Shown: piece after piece, positions 8,297-15,928 of the stretch
Position numbering within the stretch: the first letter of the stretch is position 1
Layout: every line of letters begins with the position of its first letter
NCBI RefSeq assembly: GCF_000299915.1
Contig: NZ_AMRI01000012.1
Coordinates: 1 to 64,000 of the forward strand
Source of the DNA: Gallaecimonas xiamenensis 3-C-1
GTDB lineage: Bacteria; Pseudomonadota; Gammaproteobacteria; Enterobacterales; Gallaecimonadaceae
Direction: 5' to 3'
DNA: 64,000 nucleotides
Position numbers and translations under genes: made by a program
The notes under the pieces: model-generated
Databases searched by the model: none
Told to the model about the DNA's origin: nothing
The model's input: only the letters and a program-made list of their open reading frames with translations

Positions 8297-10309
8297 ATGA
8301 CTTATAAGAAGACGGCACTGCGCCTGGCGCCAGTGACCCTCGCTCTGTGCGCTGTAATGACCCCCGCTCTGGCCGCTGGCCAGGGGATGGCACCGCCCTT
8401 CCTGGACAACCAGGATCAGGACTCTGGCCGCTACATCGTCAAATTCAAGGAAAGGGGCAACAAGTCCGTGCAAGCCATGAACGCCCTGGAAAGGGTGGCC
8501 AGGGCCAAGGACAACGCCCAGCGCGTCAGCAAGGCCGGCGGTACCATCCGCAACCGCCTGGAACGCTTCAATGCCGTGGGTGCCAAACTCAATGCCGCCC
8601 AGCTCAAGGCCCTCAAGGCCGACCCTGAAGTGGAATACGTCGAAGCCGACCCCATCCGTAAACCCATGGCGTCCAGCCTCAACGAGATCCTGCCCTGGGG
8701 TATCAGCAAGGTGCAGGCCGCTGGCGCCCTGGGCAACAACGCCCCCACCGGCAAGACCGTCTGTGTCATGGACACCGGCTATGCCCTTGGCCATGGCGAT
8801 CTGACCAGCAGCAATGTCAGCGGCGAAGGCAACAGCGGTACCGGCGTCTGGAGCTCTCCTGGTGTCAGCCACGGTACCCACGTAGCCGGTACCATAGCGG
8901 GCCTGGCCAACAACGGCGAAGGGGTGGTGGGGATATTCCCGGCCGACCAGGTCGGCATCTATGTGGTCAAGGTGTTCGACAACAACGGCAGCTGGCCCAC
9001 CGCCTCCGACCTGGTTGACGCTGCCGAGGCCTGTGCCGACGGCGGCGCCTCCGTGATCAACATGAGCCTGGGTGGCAGCGGTTCTTCCACCACCGAGTCC
9101 AATGCCTTCAGCCAGTTGCTGAGCCAAGGGGTATTGTCCATTGCCGCCTCCGGTAACGGTGCCGACAGTTCCCTGTCCTACCCTGCTTCCTACAGCTCCG
9201 TGGTGTCCGTGGGCGCCGTGGACAGCAACGAGCAATGGGCCTACTTCTCCCAGTACAACAGCCAGGTTGAACTGTCTGCCCCAGGGGTTGCCATCCGCTC
9301 CACCGTTATCCCCGGTGACGGCCGCGAAGCCCAGATAAGCGTCGGCGGCGCCACCTATGCCGATCTCGGCGTAGTACCGCACCTGCGCTACTACGTCAGC
9401 GGCGGCAGCTATGTGGCCGCCGACATCAACGGCACCGTCACCGCGCCCCTGGCCGCCTGTACCACCAGCGGCTCTACTGCCAGCTGCAGCGGCGCCAGCG
9501 GCAAGATCTGTGTGGTGGAAAGGACCGCCAACGAGTCTGCCAGCGGCTACCCTGAGTTCAACGCCGTTCAGGCCTGTGCCAACGCCGGCGGTGTCGGCGC
9601 CATTGTCTACTCCAAGGCCAGCATGCCCGGCCTGCAGTCCAACTACCTGATTGACCAGAACAACAGCGTCAGCTTCCCCACCGCCTCTGTGAACAGGGCC
9701 ACCGGCCTGGACTTGGCCGCCAAGGCCGGTCAAAGCGCCACCCTGACCGTGGTGGGCGGCCAGGACTACGACTATTACAACGGCACCTCCATGGCTACCC
9801 CCCACGTGGCCGGCGTAGCCGCCCTGGTGTGGAGCTACTACCCCAGCTGCACCGCCAGCCAGATCCGCAGCGCCCTGACCGCCACTGCCAAGGATCTTGG
9901 CACGGCCGGTCGCGACAACTACTACGGTTATGGCCTGGTGCAGGCACAGGACGCCGTGGACTACCTCGCCGAAAACGGCTGTGACGGCGGTGGCGATCCC
10001 GGCGGCGAACCGGGCGGCTTCACCGAGACTGACCTGACCGCCAAGCGCAACGCCTGGCTCTATTACAGCGTCGATGTGCCAGCCGGCACCAGCGCGCTGA
10101 ACGTCAGCATCAGTGGCGGCAGCGGCGACGCCGACCTCTACGTCAAGCGTGGCGCCCAGCCCACCACCAGCAGCTATGACTGCCGCCCCTACCAGGGTGG
10201 TAACAGCGAAAGCTGCAGCTTCAGCGCCCCGGCCGAAGACACCTGGTACATCGGCATCCGCGCCTACCGGGCCTTCTCCGGCCTGACCCTGGACGTGAGC
10301 TACCAGTAA
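8297..10309 (+). CDS. Secreted subtilisin-like serine protease (S8) with PA insert and C-terminal PPC domain
   Basis: 670 aa, with a Sec signal peptide (cleavage near ALAAG, about residue 30), then an inhibitor I9-type propeptide (about residues 45-125, YIVKFKE ... VEADP). The S8 catalytic domain has the triad Asp159 (MDTGY), His192 (HGTHVAG) and Ser498 (GTSMATPHVAG). A long insert between His and Ser (about residues 345-480) looks like a protease-associated domain with paired cysteines. A Gly/Pro/Glu linker (about residues 565-575) leads to a pre-peptidase C-terminal domain (GDADLYVKRG ... WYIGIRAY), usually removed after secretion. AGGA precedes the ATG. Probably a type II secreted extracellular protease. 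A strong terminator follows. Confidence 0.93.
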   Translation: MTYKKTALRLAPVTLALCAVMTPALAAGQGMAPPFLDNQDQDSGRYIVKFKERGNKSVQAMNALERVARAKDNAQRVSKAGGTIRNRLERFNAVGAKLNAAQLKALKADPEVEYVEADPIRKPMASSLNEILPWGISKVQAAGALGNNAPTGKTVCVMDTGYALGHGDLTSSNVSGEGNSGTGVWSSPGVSHGTHVAGTIAGLANNGEGVVGIFPADQVGIYVVKVFDNNGSWPTASDLVDAAEACADGGASVINMSLGGSGSSTTESNAFSQLLSQGVLSIAASGNGADSSLSYPASYSSVVSVGAVDSNEQWAYFSQYNSQVELSAPGVAIRSTVIPGDGREAQISVGGATYADLGVVPHLRYYVSGGSYVAADINGTVTAPLAACTTSGSTASCSGASGKICVVERTANESASGYPEFNAVQACANAGGVGAIVYSKASMPGLQSNYLIDQNNSVSFPTASVNRATGLDLAAKAGQSATLTVVGGQDYDYYNGTSMATPHVAGVAALVWSYYPSCTASQIRSALTATAKDLGTAGRDNYYGYGLVQAQDAVDYLAENGCDGGGDPGGEPGGFTETDLTAKRNAWLYYSVDVPAGTSALNVSISGGSGDADLYVKRGAQPTTSSYDCRPYQGGNSESCSFSAPAEDTWYIGIRAYRAFSGLTLDVSYQ

Positions 10310-10314
10310 TAAAA

Positions 10315-10337
10315 AAGCCCCTCGCTGAGGGGCTTTC
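10315..10337 (+). terminator. Intrinsic terminator after the subtilase gene
   Basis: GCCCCTC-GCT-GAGGGGC stem-loop (10317-10333), preceded by six A residues and followed by TTTC, eight bases after the protease stop codon. Confidence 0.7.
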
Positions 10338-10340
10338 ACT

Positions 10341-10369
10341 AAAAACGGCGCCTTGGGCGCCGTTTTTTT
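10341..10369. terminator. Bidirectional intrinsic terminator between subtilase and tyrS
   Basis: ACGGCGCC-TTG-GGCGCCGT perfect 8-bp stem (10345-10363), flanked by A5 on the left and T7 on the right, so it can stop both the rightward protease transcript and the leftward tyrS transcript. Confidence 0.85.
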
Positions 10370-10370
10370 A

Positions 10371-11570
10371 TCAACCCAGTGTCACCCGGGCGAATTTGCG
10401 TTTACCCACCTGGAACACGGCGACGGTGCCCTGGGGCACCACCAGCTTGGCATCATCGACCTTGTCACCGTCCATCTTGACGGCCCCTTGCTTGATCATG
10501 CGCATACCGTCGGAGGTGGAAGCCACCAGGCCGGCTTCCTTCAGCAAGTTGGCAATGGCCAGGCCTTCGCTACCGGCGTCCAGGGTCAGCTCGTCCATTT
10601 CGTCGGGCATGGCGTTCTTCTGGAAGCGCTGGATAAAGTCCTGGTGGGCCGCTTCGGCATCGCTGTCGCTGTGGAAGCGGGCGATGATTTCCTTGGCCAG
10701 CAGAATTTTATAGTCGCGGGGGTTGGCGCCTTCGCTAATGGCCTGGCGAAAACCGCGAATTTCGTCCATGGGGCGGAAGGACAGCAGCTCGTAGTAACGC
10801 CACATCAGATCGTCGCTGACCGACATGATCTTGCCGAACATCTCGGTGGGGGCTTCGCTGATGCCGATGTAGTTGCCGGCCGACTTGGACATCTTCTTGA
10901 CGCCGTCCAGGCCTTCGAGCAGCGGCATCATCACCACCACCTGGGTGGACTGGCCTTCGGATTTTTGCAGCTCGCGGCCCATCAGCAGGTTGAACTTCTG
11001 GTCGGTCCCCCCCAGCTCCACGTCCGCTTTCAGGGCCACAGAGTCATAGCCTTGCAGCAGCGGGTACATGAATTCATGGATGGCGATAGGCTGGTTGCCG
11101 GCAAAGCGCTTTTTAAAGTCGTCTCGCTCCAGCATCCGCGCCACGGTGAGGTTGGAGGCCAGCTTGAGCATGCCGGCGGCGCCAAGCTCTTCGAGCCAGC
11201 TGGAGTTGAACACCACCTGGGTCTTGGCCGGATCGAGGATCTTGAACACCTGTTCCTTGTAGGTTTCGGCGTTGCGCAGCACGTCTTCGCGGGTCAAAGG
11301 CGGGCGGGTGGTGTTCTTGCCGGACGGATCGCCGATCATGCCGGTAAAGTCACCGATAAGGAAAATCACCTCATGGCCCAGATCCTGGAACTGGCGCATC
11401 TTGTTGAGCACCACAGTGTGGCCAAGGTGGATATCCGGCGCCGTCGGGTCAGCCCCCAGTTTGATGCGCAGCGGACGGTTTTCCTTGAGTTTGGCCACCA
11501 GTTCATCTTCAACCAGGATCTCTTCCACACCCCGCTTGAGAATTTCCAGGGCGTCCTGGACCACAGTCAT
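10371..11570 (-). CDS. tyrS: Tyrosyl-tRNA synthetase
   Basis: 399 aa class I aminoacyl-tRNA synthetase that charges tRNA-Tyr. The HIGH signature is HLGHT near residue 50 and the KMSKS loop is KKMSKSAGN near residue 230. A C-terminal S4-like RNA-binding domain occupies about the last 65 residues ([22 protein letters not shown] ...). The sequence type ([15 protein letters not shown]) is the TyrRS-2 branch rather than the E. coli TyrRS-1 branch. It is transcribed alone leftward, divergent from mepM, and ends at a bidirectional terminator. No T-box-like leader is visible in the 143-base upstream gap. Confidence 0.95.
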   Translation of the reverse strand: MTVVQDALEILKRGVEEILVEDELVAKLKENRPLRIKLGADPTAPDIHLGHTVVLNKMRQFQDLGHEVIFLIGDFTGMIGDPSGKNTTRPPLTREDVLRNAETYKEQVFKILDPAKTQVVFNSSWLEELGAAGMLKLASNLTVARMLERDDFKKRFAGNQPIAIHEFMYPLLQGYDSVALKADVELGGTDQKFNLLMGRELQKSEGQSTQVVVMMPLLEGLDGVKKMSKSAGNYIGISEAPTEMFGKIMSVSDDLMWRYYELLSFRPMDEIRGFRQAISEGANPRDYKILLAKEIIARFHSDSDAEAAHQDFIQRFQKNAMPDEMDELTLDAGSEGLAIANLLKEAGLVASTSDGMRMIKQGAVKMDGDKVDDAKLVVPQGTVAVFQVGKRKFARVTLG

Positions 11571-11713
11571 GATCTAAACCTCATTTCACGGCAAAAAGAC
11601 ATAAGGGCCTAGTGTATCCGATTGGCCTCGAGCATTAAAAGCCGATAGACTCCTCAAAGATCAGGCAGCTCAGCTGCGCTGGTTTTCTTATTTGCTTAAG
11701 TCATTTAGAAGCC

Positions 11714-13006
11714 ATGCTGCATCTTTTTAAAACCTTGCCCAAAGGCCACAAAATTCTGGTTGGTAGCGTGTCGGCCCTGCTGGCACTGCTGCTGATACTG
11801 CCGTCGGACGACGCCGAGGCCATTCGCGATCATGACTTGGAAAAGCTCAAGGTCGGCGAACGCTATCCGCTGGTGGTCGACGTAGAGTCACGCCCCTTGG
11901 TGGAGTCCGACGTGGCTCCCGAGTACGCCTGGCGTACCGAGACCGTCAAATCCGGCGACAGCCTTGCCAAACTGTTCGACAGGGCCGGCTTGTCCGCCCG
12001 CACCCTGCATGAGCTGCTCAGCCAACTGGGTGACGCCGGCAAACCCCTGACCGTGCTGCGCCCCGGCGAGACTCTCGATTTTGCCAAGGACGAAGACGGT
12101 ACCCTGCTGGCCATCCGCTACGCCCCCAGCCGCACCCGCATCATCGATGTGGTCAAGGACGGCGACCAGTATCGCCTCAGCGACCAGAGCCTGCCTGTGG
12201 AGCACAGGGAGCAGTTCGCCACCGGCACCATCACCTCTAATTTCTGGAACGCCGGCATCAGCGCAGGCCTCAGCCCCGCCGTCATTGACGGCATCGCCAA
12301 TATCCTCGGCTATGACATCGACTTCGCCCTGGAACTGCGTGAAGGGGACAGCTTTGCGGTGATCTACAACCAGGACTTCGTGGACGGCGACTTCCTGGCC
12401 GATAGCGACATCCTGGCGGTCAGCTTTACCAACCAAGGCCAGACCTACAACGCAGTGCGCCACAGTGACGGCAACTACTACAGCCCCGAGGGCAAGTCCC
12501 TGCGCAAAGCCTTCCTGCGCTCGCCGGTGAGCTACAAGTACATCTCGTCCAGCTTCAACCCGCGCCGCCTGCACCCGGTCACCGGCCGGGTCCGCCCCCA
12601 TAACGGTATCGACTACGCCGCCAAGACCGGCACCCCCGTCTACGCCTCCGGCGACGGCCGGGTGATGCGCTCCGGCTACTCCAGCCTCAACGGCAACTAT
12701 GTCTTTATCCGCCATGGCGAGCAGTTCGTGACCAAGTACCTGCACCTGTCCAAGCGCATGGTCAAGACCGGCCAGAAGGTCAAACAGGGTCAGCGTATCG
12801 GCAACGTCGGCGCCACCGGCCGGGTTACCGGGCCGCACCTGCACTATGAATTCCTGGTCAACGGCGTGCACCGTAACCCCCGCACCGTCAAGCTGCCCGA
12901 AGCGAGCCCGGTACCCAAGGGCGAATTGGCGGCCTTCAAGGCCCAGGCCGGCGATATGCTGGCCCGTCTGGAGAGCCACCGCCGCATCATGCTGGCCATG
13001 CGCTGA
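11714..13006 (+). CDS. mepM: Murein DD-endopeptidase MepM-type M23 metallopeptidase
   Basis: 430 aa, with an N-terminal membrane anchor or signal (about residues 15-30). An OapA/LysM-like region follows (KSGDSLAKLFDRAGLSART, about residues 77-95), then an M23 LytM domain (about residues 285-390) with zinc ligands HNGIDYA and HLHYEF. It cleaves D-Ala-mDAP crosslinks in the periplasm to allow wall growth. Divergent from tyrS and upstream of anmK, a common gammaproteobacterial arrangement of wall-turnover genes. No strong ribosome site precedes the ATG (agaagcc only). Confidence 0.92.
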   Translation: MLHLFKTLPKGHKILVGSVSALLALLLILPSDDAEAIRDHDLEKLKVGERYPLVVDVESRPLVESDVAPEYAWRTETVKSGDSLAKLFDRAGLSARTLHELLSQLGDAGKPLTVLRPGETLDFAKDEDGTLLAIRYAPSRTRIIDVVKDGDQYRLSDQSLPVEHREQFATGTITSNFWNAGISAGLSPAVIDGIANILGYDIDFALELREGDSFAVIYNQDFVDGDFLADSDILAVSFTNQGQTYNAVRHSDGNYYSPEGKSLRKAFLRSPVSYKYISSSFNPRRLHPVTGRVRPHNGIDYAAKTGTPVYASGDGRVMRSGYSSLNGNYVFIRHGEQFVTKYLHLSKRMVKTGQKVKQGQRIGNVGATGRVTGPHLHYEFLVNGVHRNPRTVKLPEASPVPKGELAAFKAQAGDMLARLESHRRIMLAMR

Positions 13007-13045
13007 GGCGGTTTGGCTTAGGTTGGCACTGCACCATTTATCTTG

Positions 13046-13072
13046 ATGGGGCCGGCATATCGCCGGCCCCAT
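13046..13072. repeat. Strong 11-bp hairpin between mepM and anmK
   Basis: ATGGGGCCGGC (13046-13056) and GCCGGCCCCAT (13062-13072) are perfect inverted repeats around a 5-base loop. There is no U-tract, so this is unlikely to be a simple intrinsic terminator; an mRNA-stabilising or processing element is possible. Confidence 0.6.
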
Positions 13073-13097
13073 TGCGTTAACCGAAGGGATAGCCGAG

Positions 13098-14168
13098 ATG
13101 GAACTGTACATAGGCCTGATGAGCGGCACCAGCATGGACGGCATCGATGCGGTACTGGTGGATTTTGCCGGGACCAAGCCGGTGCTGCTGGCCAGCCATT
13201 TACAGCCACTGCCACCAAAACTCTGCCAGGGCCTGCACGGTCTTTGCCAACCCGGCAGCGATAACTTGGAGGCGGTGATGAGCCTGAGCCTGGCCTTTGC
13301 CCAGACGTCAGCCCAGGCGGTGCAACAGCTACTTAAGGCAGCCGGGGTGGCAGCGGCGCAGGTCGAAGCCATCGGCAGCCATGGCCAAACCATACGCCAC
13401 CGGCCCCAGTGGGGCTACAGCGTGCAGATTGGCGACGCCGCCACCCTTGCGGTGGCAACCGGCATCGATGTGGTCAGCAACTTTCGCATGAAGGATTTGG
13501 CCCTGGGCGGCCAGGGCGCGCCCCTGGTGCCCGCCTTTCACAAGGCAGTGCTCAGCAGTGAAGCGGTGCTCAATATCGGCGGCATCGCCAATGTCACCCA
13601 CCTTGGGGACAAGGTCTGCGGCTTTGACACCGGCCCAGGCAACACCCTGATGGACGCCTGGGTGCGCCGCCACCTGGGCCAGAGCTATGACAAAGACGGC
13701 ACCTTTGCCGCCAGTGGCCAGGTGCTGCCCGAGCTGCTGGCCACCCTGTTGGCAGAGCCTTATTTCAGCCAGCCCTGGCCCAAGTCCACCGGCCGCGAAC
13801 TCTTTCACCTGGACTGGCTGGACGCCGCCTTAACCGGTCAGGAGGCCCCGGCCGACGTGCAGGCCACCCTGCTGGCCCTGACCGTGGAGTCCATAGCCCG
13901 GCACCTGGAACAGTTGGGAGTAAGCGACTCTGTGGCCCTGTGTGGCGGCGGCGCCCAAAACCCGGTGCTGTGCCAGGCCTTGGCCACCCGGCTGCCGTCC
14001 CTTGGCTGGACCACCACAGACCAGCAGGGCATTCCCGGCGACTGGCTCGAAGCCATGGCCTTTGCCTGGCTGGCCAGGCAGTTTATAAAGGGACAACCCG
14101 GCAACCTGCCACAGGCGACCGGCGCCGCGCGCCCCGCCATATTGGGACAACTGACCAAAGCCTGGTAA
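13098..14168 (+). CDS. anmK: Anhydro-N-acetylmuramic acid kinase
   Basis: 356 aa sugar kinase that converts anhydroMurNAc from recycled peptidoglycan to MurNAc-6-phosphate. The diagnostic N-terminus GLMSGTSMDGIDAVL, the catalytic region FRMKDLALGGQGAPLVP, FDTGPGN and the C-terminal CGGGAQN phosphate-binding loop are all present. Full length for the family. The ATG follows a weak GAAGG-type site. It sits 91 bases after mepM on the same strand, linking wall cleavage and recycling. Cytoplasmic. Confidence 0.95.
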   Translation: MELYIGLMSGTSMDGIDAVLVDFAGTKPVLLASHLQPLPPKLCQGLHGLCQPGSDNLEAVMSLSLAFAQTSAQAVQQLLKAAGVAAAQVEAIGSHGQTIRHRPQWGYSVQIGDAATLAVATGIDVVSNFRMKDLALGGQGAPLVPAFHKAVLSSEAVLNIGGIANVTHLGDKVCGFDTGPGNTLMDAWVRRHLGQSYDKDGTFAASGQVLPELLATLLAEPYFSQPWPKSTGRELFHLDWLDAALTGQEAPADVQATLLALTVESIARHLEQLGVSDSVALCGGGAQNPVLCQALATRLPSLGWTTTDQQGIPGDWLEAMAFAWLARQFIKGQPGNLPQATGAARPAILGQLTKAW

Positions 14169-14184
14169 AAGGCTGAGACACTGC

Positions 14185-15405
14185 ATGCATCACCCCAGCA
14201 AAATCATTCGCTTGCTGGCCGAACACTGGCCTACCTTCGAACGGTTGGTAGAACGGTTCGGCTTCAGCCCCTTTAGTTTTCAGGATCTGCAAGGCCTGTT
14301 TCGCCAGCAATACCCGGACTGGGGCCACGACAAGGTCTTCAAGGAAGCCGAAAGGCTGCTGAGCCTGGACCTGGTGCTGCCGCTACCAAAATCCAGCCTG
14401 CTGGAGCTGAATGGCGCTGTCTTCGAGTTCGTCCAGTACCTGGTCAAAGAGCACCAGTTGGGCCTGGCCGGGGAAATCGAAGCCCAGCTCGAAGAAATTG
14501 CCCGCTTAAGCGCCAAACTCGAGGAAAGCCTCGAAGCCCTGGACACGGAGGACAGCCGCCGTTACCTGCGCCGCATCGACAACCTGGTGCGTAAAATCGG
14601 CAGCCAGTTCAAGGACAACGAAGGGGCCATCTACCGCCTGGCAGAAACTGCCAAGGGCCAAAGCAGCCTGTCCCTGAACCACCGCTATCAACTGGTGTTG
14701 GACGCCTTTGACGATTACATCGAGCCCATGGTGGACATGCTCGACACCAACGGCCGCTTTGCCCAGGCCCTGGACGCCTTGTCGGTTAACCTTCATTACC
14801 AGCACCGCCGCCTGGAAAGGGCCGGCCACCTTTTTGAGGTGCGTAATGGCCTGTTGCTGCTGCGCACCCGCATTTTGGTGCTCTTTAACGAGGGCCGTGA
14901 GAGCCTGCGCCGCGCCTCCGACCTGCTGCTGCCCCTGCGCCAGGAACTGCGTAAAAACACCCTGATTGCCAAAGCCGCCTCGGCGCTCTTGGGTGAGGTG
15001 CGAAAAAAAGGCCTGGAGCGGGCCCTGACCGCCATGCCGGTGCTGGCCTCCGACGGCCAGCGCCGCACCTTGGCCAGCCAACACCAGTTGCTGGCCTACT
15101 TGGGTGATATCGCTAACTTCCAAGAACAAGAAGTGGTGCTGCCCGACGATGACGACCTCGCGCCGCCCAGCCACATGCACCTGCCAGATCCGGCCGAGGT
15201 GCAAAGCGCCTTCAAGGCCTCAGGCCAGCAGAGCGCCATTCACTGGTTGGTGGCCAGCTACCCAGATCTGGCGGCAGACGAGCTTTTGCACCTCTACCAA
15301 CACATTCAGCTTCAGGCCGAGGCGCCCCACGGCGAGCGCCAAACCCTGGAACTCAAAGACTGTACCATTCAACTTCATCCGCTGGAGATCCGCCATGCAG
15401 ATTGA
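14185..15405 (+). CDS. mksF: MksF kleisin-like subunit of an MksBEF condensin
   Basis: 406 aa, mostly helical and without transport signals. The N-terminus (HWPTFERLVERFGFSPFSF, residues about 14-32) and the central coiled-coil segments (about residues 95-180) resemble the MukF-like subunit that bridges the two heads of an SMC dimer. Identification rests largely on the operon: it overlaps the next gene by 11 bases and is followed by a small MukE-like and a large SMC-like ATPase. It begins 16 bases after anmK. By family knowledge it acts in chromosome compaction and segregation, or in plasmid defence when mksG is present, which it is not here. Confidence 0.75.
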   Translation: MHHPSKIIRLLAEHWPTFERLVERFGFSPFSFQDLQGLFRQQYPDWGHDKVFKEAERLLSLDLVLPLPKSSLLELNGAVFEFVQYLVKEHQLGLAGEIEAQLEEIARLSAKLEESLEALDTEDSRRYLRRIDNLVRKIGSQFKDNEGAIYRLAETAKGQSSLSLNHRYQLVLDAFDDYIEPMVDMLDTNGRFAQALDALSVNLHYQHRRLERAGHLFEVRNGLLLLRTRILVLFNEGRESLRRASDLLLPLRQELRKNTLIAKAASALLGEVRKKGLERALTAMPVLASDGQRRTLASQHQLLAYLGDIANFQEQEVVLPDDDDLAPPSHMHLPDPAEVQSAFKASGQQSAIHWLVASYPDLAADELLHLYQHIQLQAEAPHGERQTLELKDCTIQLHPLEIRHAD

Positions 15406-15928
15406 TTTGGCCGAACTCAAGGCCCTGGAAGACATTCACCGCAAGCTGGCGGCCGGCTATCACCTGAGTGAAACCGAGCCCGGCCTGTGGCTGGATCTAA
15501 GCGCCCAGCACGACGCCTACGCCGCCCTTTTTGCTGCTCTGGGCTACAGCCTCAAGCATGACGAGCGCGGTTTTTTTTACTTCGACACCCCGGAAACCTC
15601 GGTGAACATGTCGAAGACCTCCCAGTGGTTTGCCCTGACCCTCTACTGCCTGGTGGAAGACTTTGCCGACGCCGGCAAAGACCCGGTCAACGCCCTTTTT
15701 GACAACGTCTTGGGCTTTACCGAGATGGACCAATTGGTGAGCCGCCACCTGCCGCTTTTTGAGCAGCTCAACGTGCAAAGCGCCTCGGACCTTCGCAAGG
15801 AAGTCTTTAACCGCATGGTGCGCCTGGGCTTTGCCCGCGAAGAGGGCGACGGCTTCAAACTGCTGGCTCCCTGCCACCGTTTCCTGGACGCCGCCCTGGC
15901 CCTGACCGAGGAGAAAGTCGATGGCTGA
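15395..15928 (+). CDS. mksE: MksE subunit of an MksBEF condensin
   Basis: 177 aa from the internal ATG; a longer frame upstream lies entirely inside mksF and is rejected. It is a small, leucine-rich winged-helix-like protein (FFYFDTPETSVNMSKTSQWFAL in the middle; residues FNRMVRLGFA form a likely recognition region). It overlaps mksF by 11 bases and mksB by 8 bases, so the three subunits are translationally coupled, as expected of a stoichiometric complex. MksE binds the kleisin and DNA in MukE-like assemblies (family knowledge). Confidence 0.75.
   Translation: MQIDLAELKALEDIHRKLAAGYHLSETEPGLWLDLSAQHDAYAALFAALGYSLKHDERGFFYFDTPETSVNMSKTSQWFALTLYCLVEDFADAGKDPVNALFDNVLGFTEMDQLVSRHLPLFEQLNVQSASDLRKEVFNRMVRLGFAREEGDGFKLLAPCHRFLDAALALTEEKVDG

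Noticed and set aside
8234-10339. A 701-residue open frame on the minus strand opposite the subtilase
   Set aside because: The plus-strand gene has all catalytic motifs, a signal peptide and a ribosome site; the antisense frame is a Gly/Ala/Val-rich mirror of GC-rich codons.
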